From an uncultured Bacteroidales bacterium (GTDB lineage Bacteria; Bacteroidota; Bacteroidia; Bacteroidales; F082), in contig CAMHJX010000004.1 in the NCBI GenBank assembly GCA_946185535.1, positions 1 through 64,000 on the forward strand: DNA of 64,000 nt, given 5' to 3'. The notes beneath the pieces were generated by a model. It had not been told where the DNA came from. It did no database searches and saw only the letters and a program-made list of their open reading frames with translations. Shown piece after piece: positions 43,260-52,154 of the stretch. The translations under genes and the position numbers were made by a program. Position 1 is the first letter of the stretch; the number at the start of each line of letters is the position of its first letter.

Positions 43260-45023
43260 TTATTTCTCAATAAATGCAATGGTTTCACCCTTGTTGACGC
43301 GTTTGCCTTGGTCAGCCGTGGCCTCGACAATCTTGCCAGGCCAGAGGGCGTAGACGGGCTCCATGCCATGTTCGCTGTTGATGGCGCAGAGCAGATCGCC
43401 TTCCTTGTAGACCTTGCCAGGGGCAGGAGCGATGCTCTTGTCGTCGAAGTCGACTTCCCACATCACCACACCGCTCGCGGGGGCGATGACAGGCTCGGCG
43501 TTGGGGTGGCGCAAGGCACGCAGATCCGGAATCTTGGCTTCGCCGCCAGCCTTTTCGAACTTGGCCTTCATCTTGGCCTCCAGCTCTTGGTTGAAACGAC
43601 GCTTGGCCTCGCCCGACTTGTACTCGCGGTACTGCTTCTCGTGCATGGCAAACTCGAAGAGCTCTTCGTCGTCCTGGCCACGGTCCCAACCTTCTTTCTT
43701 CATCATCTCGATGAAGTGAGGCAGCTCGTTCGGGTAGTTGTCCTGCGGGTTGCCGGTGAAGAACTCGCGCTTTTGTTCCTTGGCCAAAGCGATGATGGCG
43801 GGGTCCAATTTGCCCGGCAGTTGGCCCGATTTGCCCAGGATCATGCCCCACATGGCGTCGTCGAGGTCGCTGAAGTCGGGTTTGCCCATGCTGCGCCCGA
43901 TGAGGTTCTTCAGGGCGATGTTCTTGGTGTATTGGCTGAAAGGCGTCACCAAAGGCGGGTTGCCGACCATGGGCCAGATGCGTTGCACTTCGTCGAAGAG
44001 TTCGACGAGCAGCTCGTCTTCGCTGAGTTCGGCCTTGCCTTGTGCCTTGTAGTTCATGTTGATGAGTGCATGGGCGCCTTTGAGGTCGGCCATGAGCGAG
44101 CCCATCATGCCACCGGGAAGGCCGCTCCCGAGCATCAATGAGTTGATGTAACGGTTGCGCGGATCGATCCAGTAGCCGAGGAAGTCGTCGATGAACGATT
44201 GCGTCATGCTTCGGGCGGCCATGTAGGCCTTCATGTCGATGTCTTTCACGAGGAATCCAGCGTCCTTCAGCATGGCTTGCACGCTGATGACGTCGGGGTG
44301 GACGGTACCCCACGACAGCGGTTCCATGGCCACATCAACGTAGTCGCAGCCGGCCTTGCACACCTCAAGCACCGAGGCCATCGAGAGGCCCGGTGTGGTA
44401 TGGCCGTGGTATTGCACCTTGATTTTCGGATGTTGTTTCTTGATATGCTCCACGATGCGGCCCAGGCTGACGGGACGACCCACACCAGCCATGTCCTTCA
44501 AAGCAATCTCCTTGGCGCCGGCTTCGATGAGTTGGTCGGCGATATGCATATAATATTCAGCGGTATGCACCTGTGAGTAAGTGATACTCATGGCGGCTTG
44601 TGAGATCATGCCAGCTTCGTTGGCCCAATGGATGGATGGGATGATGTTGCGCACATCGTTGAGGCCGCAGAAGATACGGGTGATGTCGACGCCTTGGGCC
44701 TTCTTCACCTTATACATTAGTTGGCGCACATCGGCGGGCACAGGGTTCATTCTCAGGGCATTGAGGGCGCGGTCAAGCATGTGGCACTCGATGCCACCTT
44801 TGTGCAATGCTGCCGTGAAAGCGCGGACAGATGGGTTCGGGTTCTCGCCATACAGCAGGTTGACCTGCTCGGCGGCACCGCCGTTGGTCTCCACACGGTC
44901 GAAGCAGCCCATGTCGATAATTAGGGGCGCAATCTTCTCCAGTTGGTCCTTGCGTGGCACATATTTGCCTGACGACTGCCACATATCGCGGTAAACCAGG
45001 CTGAATTTGACTTCTTTTTTCAT
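43260..45023 (-). CDS. Carboxyltransferase (oxaloacetate decarboxylase alpha/pyruvate carboxylase B-like) with lysine-less biotinyl domain
   Basis: 587 residues from the ATG of MKKEVKFSLVYRDMWQSSG. The N-terminal HMGL-like TIM barrel has RVETNGGAAEQVNLL, the carbamylated-lysine motif EIALKDMAGVG and the metal site QYHGHTTPG. A conserved carboxylase domain follows (LPGGMMGSLM, PPLVTPFSQY). The C-terminal 75 residues have the two half-motifs of a biotinyl domain, but the expected EAMKM hairpin reads NSEHGME, putting His552 or a neighbour where the biotinylated lysine should be. It may use a separate carrier protein, or have lost the biotin step. Related enzymes move CO2 between oxaloacetate and biotin. 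Confidence 0.88.
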   Translation of the reverse strand: MKKEVKFSLVYRDMWQSSGKYVPRKDQLEKIAPLIIDMGCFDRVETNGGAAEQVNLLYGENPNPSVRAFTAALHKGGIECHMLDRALNALRMNPVPADVRQLMYKVKKAQGVDITRIFCGLNDVRNIIPSIHWANEAGMISQAAMSITYSQVHTAEYYMHIADQLIEAGAKEIALKDMAGVGRPVSLGRIVEHIKKQHPKIKVQYHGHTTPGLSMASVLEVCKAGCDYVDVAMEPLSWGTVHPDVISVQAMLKDAGFLVKDIDMKAYMAARSMTQSFIDDFLGYWIDPRNRYINSLMLGSGLPGGMMGSLMADLKGAHALINMNYKAQGKAELSEDELLVELFDEVQRIWPMVGNPPLVTPFSQYTKNIALKNLIGRSMGKPDFSDLDDAMWGMILGKSGQLPGKLDPAIIALAKEQKREFFTGNPQDNYPNELPHFIEMMKKEGWDRGQDDEELFEFAMHEKQYREYKSGEAKRRFNQELEAKMKAKFEKAGGEAKIPDLRALRHPNAEPVIAPASGVVMWEVDFDDKSIAPAPGKVYKEGDLLCAINSEHGMEPVYALWPGKIVEATADQGKRVNKGETIAFIEK

Positions 45024-45060
45024 TATAATTGTGTATTTTATGCGATTTTGATTGAGGCTG

Positions 45061-45068
45061 CAAAGGTA
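45061..45068 (-). promoter_or_regulatory. Promoter of the carboxyltransferase gene, -7 element
   Basis: TACCTTTG on the minus strand, 37 bases before the ATG at 45023. Confidence 0.65.
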
Positions 45069-45128
45069 CAAATTTATTGGCAAAAAAAGGCAAATTCTAT
45101 CAATATGCTTGCATAAATGAAAAAGTTG

Positions 45129-45136
45129 TATCTTTG
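45129..45136 (+). promoter_or_regulatory. Promoter of the second gtr cassette, -7 element
   Basis: TATCTTTG, 148 bases before the gtrA-like ATG at 45285. The leader is unusually long for this window, and I see no clear structure in it. Confidence 0.6.
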
Positions 45137-45284
45137 CCTCGATTCGTATGTCGGTCTTTATTCCACCGACTTATGGGAACACGATGATTCCCGCTTGTCT
45201 TTTTTGGGTCAGATATGGTTGTTTGAAGATGTAGTGTTGGTGTCATTGTGTATTTATTGTCATTGGAAGGACGTTGTAAAAAGT

Positions 45285-45713
45285 ATGGCTACAGTTCTGG
45301 CAAGCAAGTTCAAGCAATTGTATGTGTCCCCAAAGTTTAGGGAGTTTGTCAGATTTGCCATAGTTGGATTGATTGCCACGGGCATCCATTACGGCATATA
45401 CTATCTTCTCAACCTGTTTATCAATGTCAATGTTGCTTACACGATTGGCTATCTGGTTTCTTGGTTTGTAAATCTGTATCTGACAGCATATTTCACTTTC
45501 AAAAGTACATTGTCCTTCAAGAAGGGAATTGGCTTTGCCGCTTCGCATCTTGTCAATTATGTGTTGCACATGCTTTTCCTGAACCTGTTCCTCGCGTTTG
45601 GCGTGTCTGAAGAAATCGCGCCATTGTTTGTGTTTGCCATTGTCATCCCAATTAATTTCCTGCTTGTAAGGTTTGTGTTCAAGTCAAAACAATTCAAAAG
45701 CCAAGAAGAATGA
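45285..45713 (+). CDS. GtrA family membrane protein, second cassette
   Basis: 142 residues from the ATG of MATVLASKFKQLY, with four membrane helices and the family pattern (FREFVRFAIVGLIATGIHYG, then WFVNLYLTAYFTFKS). The frame is open upstream to 45117, but those codons cross the promoter and lack GtrA features. The stop overlaps the next gene's start by four bases (ATGA). It is predicted to flip a lipid-linked sugar across the inner membrane for the cassette's third protein. The three genes are richer in A+T than the flanking hutU and carboxyltransferase genes, which suggests transfer. Confidence 0.85.
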   Translation: MATVLASKFKQLYVSPKFREFVRFAIVGLIATGIHYGIYYLLNLFINVNVAYTIGYLVSWFVNLYLTAYFTFKSTLSFKKGIGFAASHLVNYVLHMLFLNLFLAFGVSEEIAPLFVFAIVIPINFLLVRFVFKSKQFKSQEE

Positions 45714-46642
45714 AACTGAATGTTGTCATACCCTGCTATAACGAAGAGGAAGTGCTTCGCGAAACCAACTGCCAATTGACAGAACTTGTTGATTCGATGA
45801 TAAAGGAAAACCTGTTGACAGAATGTGATATTCTGTATGTTGATGATGGCAGCAATGACAAAACATGGAATGTCATAGAAGAGCTGCAAGCTCGTAGCCC
45901 ATACGTTCATGGTTTGAAGTTGGCGCATAATGTTGGTCACCAAAATGCGCTTTGGGCAGGGTTGGAACAATCTGTAGGCAGATGTGATGCTGTCGTTACG
46001 ATTGATGCTGACTTGCAGCATGACATTCAGAAGATTCGGGATATGATACTGGCTTACCAAGATGGTTATGAAATTGTCTATGGCGTTCGAAACACAAGAG
46101 CGACTGATTCAAAATTTAAAAAGCAAACGGCTTTGGCATTTTATAAAATGATGCGAAAAATGGGCGTGGACCTTATTCCCAATCATGCAGATTTCAGACT
46201 TTTGGGCAAAAGCGCCCTGCAAGCCTTATCGGATTTTCCAGAGCGTAATTTGTTCCTTCGTGGGATGGTGAGGCTTCTGGGATTTAAGGAAACCAATGTG
46301 TATTTTGACTGCAACGAACGATTTGCGGGAAAGTCAAAGTATACCCCCAAAAAGATGTTCGCTTTTGCAATGGATGGCATTACTTCGTTTTCGGTACAGC
46401 CGTTGAGAATCATAACTTTGATTGGATTGTTGTGTTTGGGTATTTCTATCGCTGAAATAATTTATATTCTAGTTGCATATTTTCAAGGTCGCACAATTCA
46501 AGGATGGGCTTCTTTGTTGTTCTCAATGTGGTTTTTGGGAGGTTTGCTTTTGTTCTCCATAGGTGTGGTTGGGGAGTATATTGGGAAAATATATAAGGAA
46601 GTGAAAAGGAGACCGCGTTATATTATAGAGAAACAGATATAG
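45710..46642 (+). CDS. Family 2 glycosyltransferase, GtrB-like, second cassette
   Basis: 310 residues. The GT-A domain starts LNVVIPCYNEEEVLRETN and has ILYVDDGSNDKTW, TIDADLQHD (metal site) and HADFRLLGKSALQAL. Two C-terminal membrane helices (about 235-295) complete the GtrB/YfdH layout, with GRTIQGWASLLFSMWFLGG between or at the second. It should transfer a sugar to undecaprenyl phosphate. It is translationally coupled to gtrA upstream and 36 bases ahead of the third membrane protein. Confidence 0.92.
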   Translation: MKLNVVIPCYNEEEVLRETNCQLTELVDSMIKENLLTECDILYVDDGSNDKTWNVIEELQARSPYVHGLKLAHNVGHQNALWAGLEQSVGRCDAVVTIDADLQHDIQKIRDMILAYQDGYEIVYGVRNTRATDSKFKKQTALAFYKMMRKMGVDLIPNHADFRLLGKSALQALSDFPERNLFLRGMVRLLGFKETNVYFDCNERFAGKSKYTPKKMFAFAMDGITSFSVQPLRIITLIGLLCLGISIAEIIYILVAYFQGRTIQGWASLLFSMWFLGGLLLFSIGVVGEYIGKIYKEVKRRPRYIIEKQI

Positions 46643-46678
46643 AACCTGGGATATTCTGATTGCTAAAACAAAACAAAC

Positions 46679-48250
46679 ATGAATCTGCGGAAAACAAATG
46701 GTTTGTCATGGGTCGGCTATGTTGCAGCCCTAATCATCGCAATCGCGTTTTTTGTCATCTCTTATTGTGGCTTTTTATATGGTGATGATTATTGGATGAA
46801 AAGTGACGTGTCCAACCTATATGACTTGATTAAATATACTGGAGCGTTTTATTTTTATAGTGGCGGACGGCTGTTTTCGGTGGCGTGTCAATATATGTTT
46901 AGTGGAGTGCTGGGAGACCATAGGATTTGGTATGCTATTGTGAATACGTTGTTTTTCGTTTTATGCATGGTGACTTGCGGAAGGCTGATTAAGGATAAAA
47001 AGGAAGGATCCATTTCAATTGTCTTGTTGTTTGCTTTGCTGTTTTGGTTTCTGTGCCCCGTTCCTAAGAACACGTTGTTTTGGATAGCTGGTTCACCTAC
47101 CTATTTGTGGGCAAACACCTTGTCTTTTGTGTTTTTGTTGTTTTACCTCAGGTATCAGGATGGCAATTTCAGTGGCTCTGGAAAACTGGGATTGTTTGTC
47201 TTGGCTTTTCTGGCTGCTTCTGAATTCATTACCGCGGCTTCCATTAGTGGAGCATTCGTGGTATATTATGCCTTCAATTTTAAAAAATTAAAGGGGAATG
47301 CGGTTCCTCTGGTGGTTGGTTTTATTGTAGGATCTTTGTTTTTGTTGCTTGCACCGGGTAATTATAGGAGAGCAACATGGGACAATGGAAGTGCTTCCCT
47401 TTTTGGTGTGGGTAATTTGTTTCATGAACCTCTTTGGGAGATTGCAAAGTACAGGGCTTTATGGATTTTCTTGGCTGTTTTGGTATTTGGTCTGATAAAA
47501 AACAAAGAGGCTGTTAAGAATTGGGTAAGGAACAACCCTATTCTCTTGTTGTCGTTAGGATGGAGTGTTATTGCTTGCAGTCTGGTTTTTAGACCCATAA
47601 GACGAGCTTTCTTTTTCACGGAGACCTTGTCGATTGTCTTGGCTTTGAAGTTCTTGTATGATAATTATGACTTGAAGGGGATGGCAAGAAATGTAGTGAT
47701 AGCCATTTTGTTTGTCTTGTTTGCAGTGGATTCTGTGTTTGCAGTGCGTGAAACCCTTCGGCAACGAGAGATACATGAAGCATCCATGAAAGTGATAATG
47801 GACTCAAGAGGAAGCGTTGTGTTGGACTATTCTCCTTCTTTACATCGAATGGTAAACGCTGCGGTTTATGGTCCCTCTACCACTCGATATTTTGAAAAAA
47901 TATATGGCATAGATTCTGTTTTTGTTTATCCCCACTATTGTCTCGATAAGTATTATGATCAGGATCCTCCCTTGGAGAATGTCTATGTTGCTTACGATTA
48001 TTATGTAGGTGATGACGATATGCCTAAAGATGTGATTGTATTGGTGATAAGAATCGAAGAAGATCGTTTGCAAGCCGAAGGCGGCCATGTCGTCTTTACT
48101 ATTGACAGCGATCGACATGGTAAGCCTTTGGTTTTTGAAAGGGATGAGCCTAACTATTGTGTTGATGGATATGGCTATTATTCTTTTTATTATAGCAGAA
48201 AAGACGCCAAGTATTTGAAAAGTGTCAAGTGTGATTTTATTGATGATTAA
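46679..48250 (+). CDS. Polytopic membrane protein, probable gtr-type glycosyltransferase (DUF6056-like)
   Basis: 523 residues with about ten membrane helices over residues 12-380 and a soluble C-terminal domain rich in tyrosine and aspartate (YVAYDYYVGDDDM). The first external loop has GDDYWMKSDV, an acidic motif placed like those of GT-C enzymes. This architecture, directly after GtrA and GtrB genes, fits the serotype-specific glycosyltransferase that transfers the flipped sugar to a surface polymer. The family name DUF6056 is my best recollection, not a search result. It ends at the hairpin shared with hutU. Confidence 0.75.
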   Translation: MNLRKTNGLSWVGYVAALIIAIAFFVISYCGFLYGDDYWMKSDVSNLYDLIKYTGAFYFYSGGRLFSVACQYMFSGVLGDHRIWYAIVNTLFFVLCMVTCGRLIKDKKEGSISIVLLFALLFWFLCPVPKNTLFWIAGSPTYLWANTLSFVFLLFYLRYQDGNFSGSGKLGLFVLAFLAASEFITAASISGAFVVYYAFNFKKLKGNAVPLVVGFIVGSLFLLLAPGNYRRATWDNGSASLFGVGNLFHEPLWEIAKYRALWIFLAVLVFGLIKNKEAVKNWVRNNPILLLSLGWSVIACSLVFRPIRRAFFFTETLSIVLALKFLYDNYDLKGMARNVVIAILFVLFAVDSVFAVRETLRQREIHEASMKVIMDSRGSVVLDYSPSLHRMVNAAVYGPSTTRYFEKIYGIDSVFVYPHYCLDKYYDQDPPLENVYVAYDYYVGDDDMPKDVIVLVIRIEEDRLQAEGGHVVFTIDSDRHGKPLVFERDEPNYCVDGYGYYSFYYSRKDAKYLKSVKCDFIDD

Positions 48251-48276
48251 ATCAATAGCTCTTTAAAGGCCAAAAA

Positions 48277-48303
48277 AAGGGTGCGACATTGTGCCACACC
48301 CTT
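48277..48303 (-). terminator. Terminator of hutU
   Basis: AAGGGTG and CACCCTT arms around a 13-base loop. On the minus strand it is followed by a run of seven T, fitting hutU termination. Confidence 0.7.
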
Positions 48304-48328
48304 AGCATTTCATTTAATACCCTATGAC

Positions 48329-50329
48329 TTAAAACAGCCCTTCCAAAATCTTGTCCTCCACCAAATTCGGCATAGTGACCTTCAGCTTAGGCTCGGCCTC
48401 CATGGCACGCTTGATGGCGAAGGTGGCGCCTTCGTTGCGGGCCCAGTTGCGGCGGGCAATGCCGTTGTTCACGTCCCAGTGCAACATGCTGTGGAGCCTG
48501 CGGTCGGCATCGGCGCTGCCGTCGAGGACCATGCCGAAGCCACCGTTGATGACTTCGCCCCAGCCCACGCCGCCACCATTGTGGATGCTCACCCAGGTGG
48601 CACCACGGAAACTGTCGCCGATGACATTCTGCACAGCCATGTCGGCGGTAAAGCTTGAACCGTCATAAATGTTGGAGGTCTCACGGAACGGGCTGTCGGT
48701 ACCAGAGACGTCGTGGTGGTCACGGCCGAGGACGACGGGACCGCTCAAGCGGCCATCGGCTATAGCCTTATTGAACTCGGCAGCAATCTTGGTGCGGCCT
48801 TCGCAGTCGGCATAGAGGATACGGGCTTGCGAACCCACCACGAGGTGGTTCTCTTGTGCGCCACGGATCCACTGGATGTTGTCGCGCATCTGCTGCTGGA
48901 TTTCGGCAGGAGCCGTGCGGGCAATCTCCTCAAGCACATTACAAGCGATGTCGTCGGTGACGGCCAAGTCCTCGGGCTTGCCAGAGGCGCAGACCCAACG
49001 GAAGGGGCCGAAGCCGTAGTCGAAGCACATCGGGCCCATGATGTCCTGAACGTAGGAAGGATAACGGAAGGTGCCGTCTTCTTTCAGGATGTCGGCACCG
49101 GCACGGCTGCTCTGCAGCAGGAAGGCGTTGCCGTAGTCGAAGAAGTACATGCCCTTGGCGGTCAGCTTGTTGATGGCGGCCACATGGCGGCGCAACGAAG
49201 CCTGCACCTTCTCCTTGAAAAGCTCGGGATTCTCGGCCATCATGGTCTTGGATTCCTCAAACGACTGGCCTACAGGATAGTAACCGCCAGCCCACGGGTT
49301 GTGCAATGAGGTTTGGTCGGAGCCGAGGTCGACGTGGATGTCGTGCTCAGCGGCATATTCCCAGAGGTCCACCACATTGCCTTGGTAGGCGTAGCTGCGT
49401 GCTTCCTTCTTGGCGAGGCTTGCGTTGACGTGCTTGAACAGTTCCTCGATGTTGTCGTACACCTCGTCGACCCAGCCTTGCTGATAACGTTTCTGTGTGG
49501 CAGCCGGGTTGATTTCGGCGGTGATGCTCACCACGCCGGCGATGTTGCCAGCCTTGGGCTGGGCGCCGCTCATGCCGCCGAGGCCAGCGGTGACAAACAA
49601 CTTGCCAGCTGTGCTGCCGCCGTGTTTACGAGCTGCGTTGAGCACGGTGATGGTGGTGCCGTGGACGATGCCTTGAGGTCCGATATACATATAGGAGCCA
49701 GCAGTCATCTGGCCATATTGTGTTACGCCGAGGGCGTTGTAGCGCTCCCAGTCATCGGGTTTGCTGTAGTTCGGAATCATCATGCCGTTGGTGACCACTA
49801 CGCGCGGCGCGTCTTTATGCGAGGGGAAGAGACCCATCGGGTGACCGCTGTACATGGAGAGGGTCTGGTCTTCGTCCATGTTGGCGAGGTATTGCATCAC
49901 GAGACGGTATTGTGCCCAGTTCTGGAAGATGGCACCATTGCCGCCGTAGATGATGAGCTCGTGCGGGTGTTGTGCCACGGCGGGGTCGAGGTTGTTCTGG
50001 ATCATCAGCATGATGGCTGCGGCCTGCTTGCATTTGGCAGGATATTCCTCAATTGGACGGGCGTACATCTTATAGGACGGACGGAAACGGTACATATAGA
50101 TGCGGCCGTATTTCTCCAATTCCTCGGCAAATTCGGGAGCCAAAGTGGCGTGGAACTTTGGGGGGAAGTAACGCAAAGCGTTGCGGATGGCCAATTTCTT
50201 CTCGGCTTTCGTCAAGATGTCCTTGCGCTTGGGCGCGTGGTTGATGGTTGTGTCGTATGGTTTCACTTCCGGCAGTTCATCGGGGATGCCGGCAAGAATC
50301 TCTTTTTGGAAATCGTTGAGTGTGCTCAT
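48329..50329 (-). CDS. hutU: Urocanate hydratase
   Basis: Adds water to urocanate in histidine degradation, using tightly bound NAD. 666 residues, the longer Bacteroidetes form. Visible are IIYGGNGAIFQNWAQYRLVM, SGHPMGLFPSHKDAPR, YGQMTAGSYMYIGPQG, the Rossmann-type GLGGMSGAQPK, and DYGNAFLLQSSRAGAD, then FRWVCASGKPEDL. No other hut gene lies in the window, although such genes are often clustered. The predicted promoter is 161 bases upstream, and the leader contains a REP-like palindrome shared with coaD. Confidence 0.96.
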   Translation of the reverse strand: MSTLNDFQKEILAGIPDELPEVKPYDTTINHAPKRKDILTKAEKKLAIRNALRYFPPKFHATLAPEFAEELEKYGRIYMYRFRPSYKMYARPIEEYPAKCKQAAAIMLMIQNNLDPAVAQHPHELIIYGGNGAIFQNWAQYRLVMQYLANMDEDQTLSMYSGHPMGLFPSHKDAPRVVVTNGMMIPNYSKPDDWERYNALGVTQYGQMTAGSYMYIGPQGIVHGTTITVLNAARKHGGSTAGKLFVTAGLGGMSGAQPKAGNIAGVVSITAEINPAATQKRYQQGWVDEVYDNIEELFKHVNASLAKKEARSYAYQGNVVDLWEYAAEHDIHVDLGSDQTSLHNPWAGGYYPVGQSFEESKTMMAENPELFKEKVQASLRRHVAAINKLTAKGMYFFDYGNAFLLQSSRAGADILKEDGTFRYPSYVQDIMGPMCFDYGFGPFRWVCASGKPEDLAVTDDIACNVLEEIARTAPAEIQQQMRDNIQWIRGAQENHLVVGSQARILYADCEGRTKIAAEFNKAIADGRLSGPVVLGRDHHDVSGTDSPFRETSNIYDGSSFTADMAVQNVIGDSFRGATWVSIHNGGGVGWGEVINGGFGMVLDGSADADRRLHSMLHWDVNNGIARRNWARNEGATFAIKRAMEAEPKLKVTMPNLVEDKILEGLF

Positions 50330-50384
50330 TATGTTTAATTGTTGATTGTTTAATCGTTGAAGTGTTTAATTGTTGATTTTGACA

Positions 50385-50476
50385 CGCTTTGCGTCAGTGC
50401 GAGGAGGAACGACGAAGCAATCCAGAGTAAAATAGTTTCACTGGACTGCTTCGTGCCTCGCGGTGACGCGAAGCGA
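50385..50476. repeat. REP-like palindrome, copy B, in the hutU leader
   Basis: CGCTTTGCGTCAGTGCGAGG, then AACGACGAAGCAATCCAG, pairs with CTGGACTGCTTCGTGCCTCG, then GTGACGCGAAGCG, around a short AT-rich loop: an imperfect hairpin of about 90 bases. Copy A is at 25460. Confidence 0.8.
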
Positions 50477-50490
50477 CCCAAATTTGGCTG

Positions 50491-50498
50491 CAAATTTA
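50491..50498 (-). promoter_or_regulatory. hutU promoter, -7 element
   Basis: TAAATTTG on the minus strand, 161 bases before the hutU ATG and upstream of the REP-like palindrome. The 284-base gap also holds the short tandem repeat at 50571. Confidence 0.55.
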
Positions 50499-50570
50499 GG
50501 GAATTTTCCTCATTTAATACGCTTTCTTTCCCATTGCATAGAATTTTCGCTGTTTAGCCATCTAATGATA

Positions 50571-50602
50571 ATTATGTTGTAGAAACATTATGTTGTTGAT
50601 AC
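50571..50602. repeat. Two tandem 16-base repeats at the 3' end of the third ATPase gene
   Basis: ATTATGTTGTAGAAAC and ATTATGTTGTTGATAC lie head to tail. A partial third copy (ATAATTATG) runs up to the ATPase stop codon. Confidence 0.6.
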
Positions 50603-50613
50603 ATAATTATGTT

Positions 50614-52002
50614 TTAATCCATAAAGTCGTTGATAACAGATTGAGGCAGAAACACATGCTTGGTAATGCCGTCTTTGGCTGGTCGTTTCAGGAATAGTGC
50701 ATATATGACCTCTCTTCCTTTCACGAAAGGCAGCGATTGCGCTTTTGTTTCAAGGTCGTAGAAGAGTTTTTCTGCTTGTTCGCCCTCTGTCCATTTACAT
50801 TCTCCAATGAGGATTTTTTTCTTGTCAATGGATTCGGTAACCACGTCTAATTCGATGTCTTTTTTCTCCTTATTTATAATTACAGTTCCCCACCAACGAG
50901 ATGCCACACCCCAAGTGGTGCCAAGCAGTTGGTTGCCGCTGACTGCGTTTCGGCAGAGTCGTTCCCAATGCGCTGCCACGAAATCGGAAAAACTGCTGCT
51001 GATGATTTGGCTTACTACATCATTTCGCTGCAGACTGATGAGAGAACGGTTGGGTACCACATATCGATAATAGGTGCGCATGAAAGGGTCGCTGATTTGG
51101 TAGTAGCTCCGTTTGCTGTTGCGAGGGTTTTCACCAAAAGGGATTTCGCGCTCGATATAACCCAAGTTGATGAGTTTGGCAAGTGGGCCGCTGAGGTCGG
51201 TGGCGTTTTTTTGCATCCTGCCAGCAATTTCCGAGAGGCGATTGGCTCCGTTGCCGATGACGGAGAGCAAAGCCGAAGATTGCGTAGTGTGTTGGAAATC
51301 ATCGAGAAACAATCTTGATGGCTCATCGTATAAAGTGCCGTTAGGGTCAGTGATGTGGTTTGCGATGGCTTCCGTCAGCGAAGGCTCTTGCTCGCGGATT
51401 TCCCAATAGCGGGGCACACCACCCCAAATGGCTGATTCTTCGATGGTTTGTACGGCAGAGGCGTGGAGGATTTCTTGCAAATATCTGATGGCAATAGGAT
51501 CAAGTTTCATGGTGACATTGCCGCGACCGTAAAGCGGCGAGGCTGCATCGAGCACCAGGCCTTGCATCATTTGTTGCGACGAGCCGCAGATGATGACGTT
51601 GAACGGCAGTTGCTTGCTGTCGATATGCCTTTGCAAGATGGAAGGCAGGCTTGGCGTGGATTTTACTAAATATGGGAATTCATCCAAGCACAGCGTGAAT
51701 CGGTTTGTGGCTCGGTGCGCCAAAGAGACGATGAGCGTTTCCCAGTCGGGATAGACGACCTTGTCGAAGTCGTGGATTTTGGTGCCAATGGTTTTGGCCA
51801 GTAATGCAAGTTGCTGGCTTTGTTCGGTTTGGTCGGCCATGAAATAGATGTCGTTGTCGGTCAACACATGACGGATGAGCGTTGATTTCCCTAAACGCCG
51901 TCGTCCGTAAATGATGACGAGTTGCGCTGGTCCTTCTTGGCTTAAAACACGTTTGAGTCGCTTGGTCTCGTTTTCTCTGTCTACGAATTTCATTTCGTCC
52001 AA
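50614..52002 (-). CDS. AAA ATPase with C-terminal DUF234/nuclease-like domain
   Basis: 462 residues. Walker A is GRRRLGKS at 33-40 and Walker B TLCLDEFPYLV. A winged-helix segment follows (LSVIGNGANRLSEIAGRM), then a C-terminal domain with IELDVVTESI and IGECKW, a D...E-x-K arrangement like PD-(D/E)xK nucleases. It is a distant paralogue of the ATPase at 15012. A start at the fourth codon (MKFVDRENETKRL) is equally plausible and would lengthen the leader from 13 to 22 bases. Role unknown; members occur in many copies in Bacteroidetes and archaea. Confidence 0.85.
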   Translation of the reverse strand: MDEMKFVDRENETKRLKRVLSQEGPAQLVIIYGRRRLGKSTLIRHVLTDNDIYFMADQTEQSQQLALLAKTIGTKIHDFDKVVYPDWETLIVSLAHRATNRFTLCLDEFPYLVKSTPSLPSILQRHIDSKQLPFNVIICGSSQQMMQGLVLDAASPLYGRGNVTMKLDPIAIRYLQEILHASAVQTIEESAIWGGVPRYWEIREQEPSLTEAIANHITDPNGTLYDEPSRLFLDDFQHTTQSSALLSVIGNGANRLSEIAGRMQKNATDLSGPLAKLINLGYIEREIPFGENPRNSKRSYYQISDPFMRTYYRYVVPNRSLISLQRNDVVSQIISSSFSDFVAAHWERLCRNAVSGNQLLGTTWGVASRWWGTVIINKEKKDIELDVVTESIDKKKILIGECKWTEGEQAEKLFYDLETKAQSLPFVKGREVIYALFLKRPAKDGITKHVFLPQSVINDFMD

Positions 52003-52015
52003 AAATTATTTGCGG

Positions 52016-52023
52016 CAAAAATA
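52016..52023 (-). promoter_or_regulatory. Promoter of the third ATPase gene, -7 element
   Basis: TATTTTTG on the minus strand, 13 bases before the first possible ATG at 52002. Confidence 0.62.
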
Positions 52024-52106
52024 ATGTTTTTATTCCATAATAAAGCACGATTTAGGAAAAATAACACGATTTGTCATGTTTTTGTTTGCACCATCGTAAA
52101 AATACT

Positions 52107-52114
52107 TATTTTTG
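52107..52114 (+). promoter_or_regulatory. Promoter of the variable-lipoprotein locus, -7 element
   Basis: TATTTTTG, followed by a 294-base untranslated leader before the ATG at 52409, the longest in the window. Confidence 0.6.
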
Positions 52115-52154
52115 CCGCCGAATTGGATTGCCAGTTCGTACATATTGAACTTTA

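Noticed and set aside
45117..45284. A 56-residue extension of the second GtrA protein
   Set aside because: The codons overlap the TATCTTTG promoter element and add a segment unlike GtrA proteins.
48329..50329. A complete histidine-utilisation operon
   Set aside because: Only hutU is present; neighbours on both sides are unrelated and oppositely regulated or unlinked.
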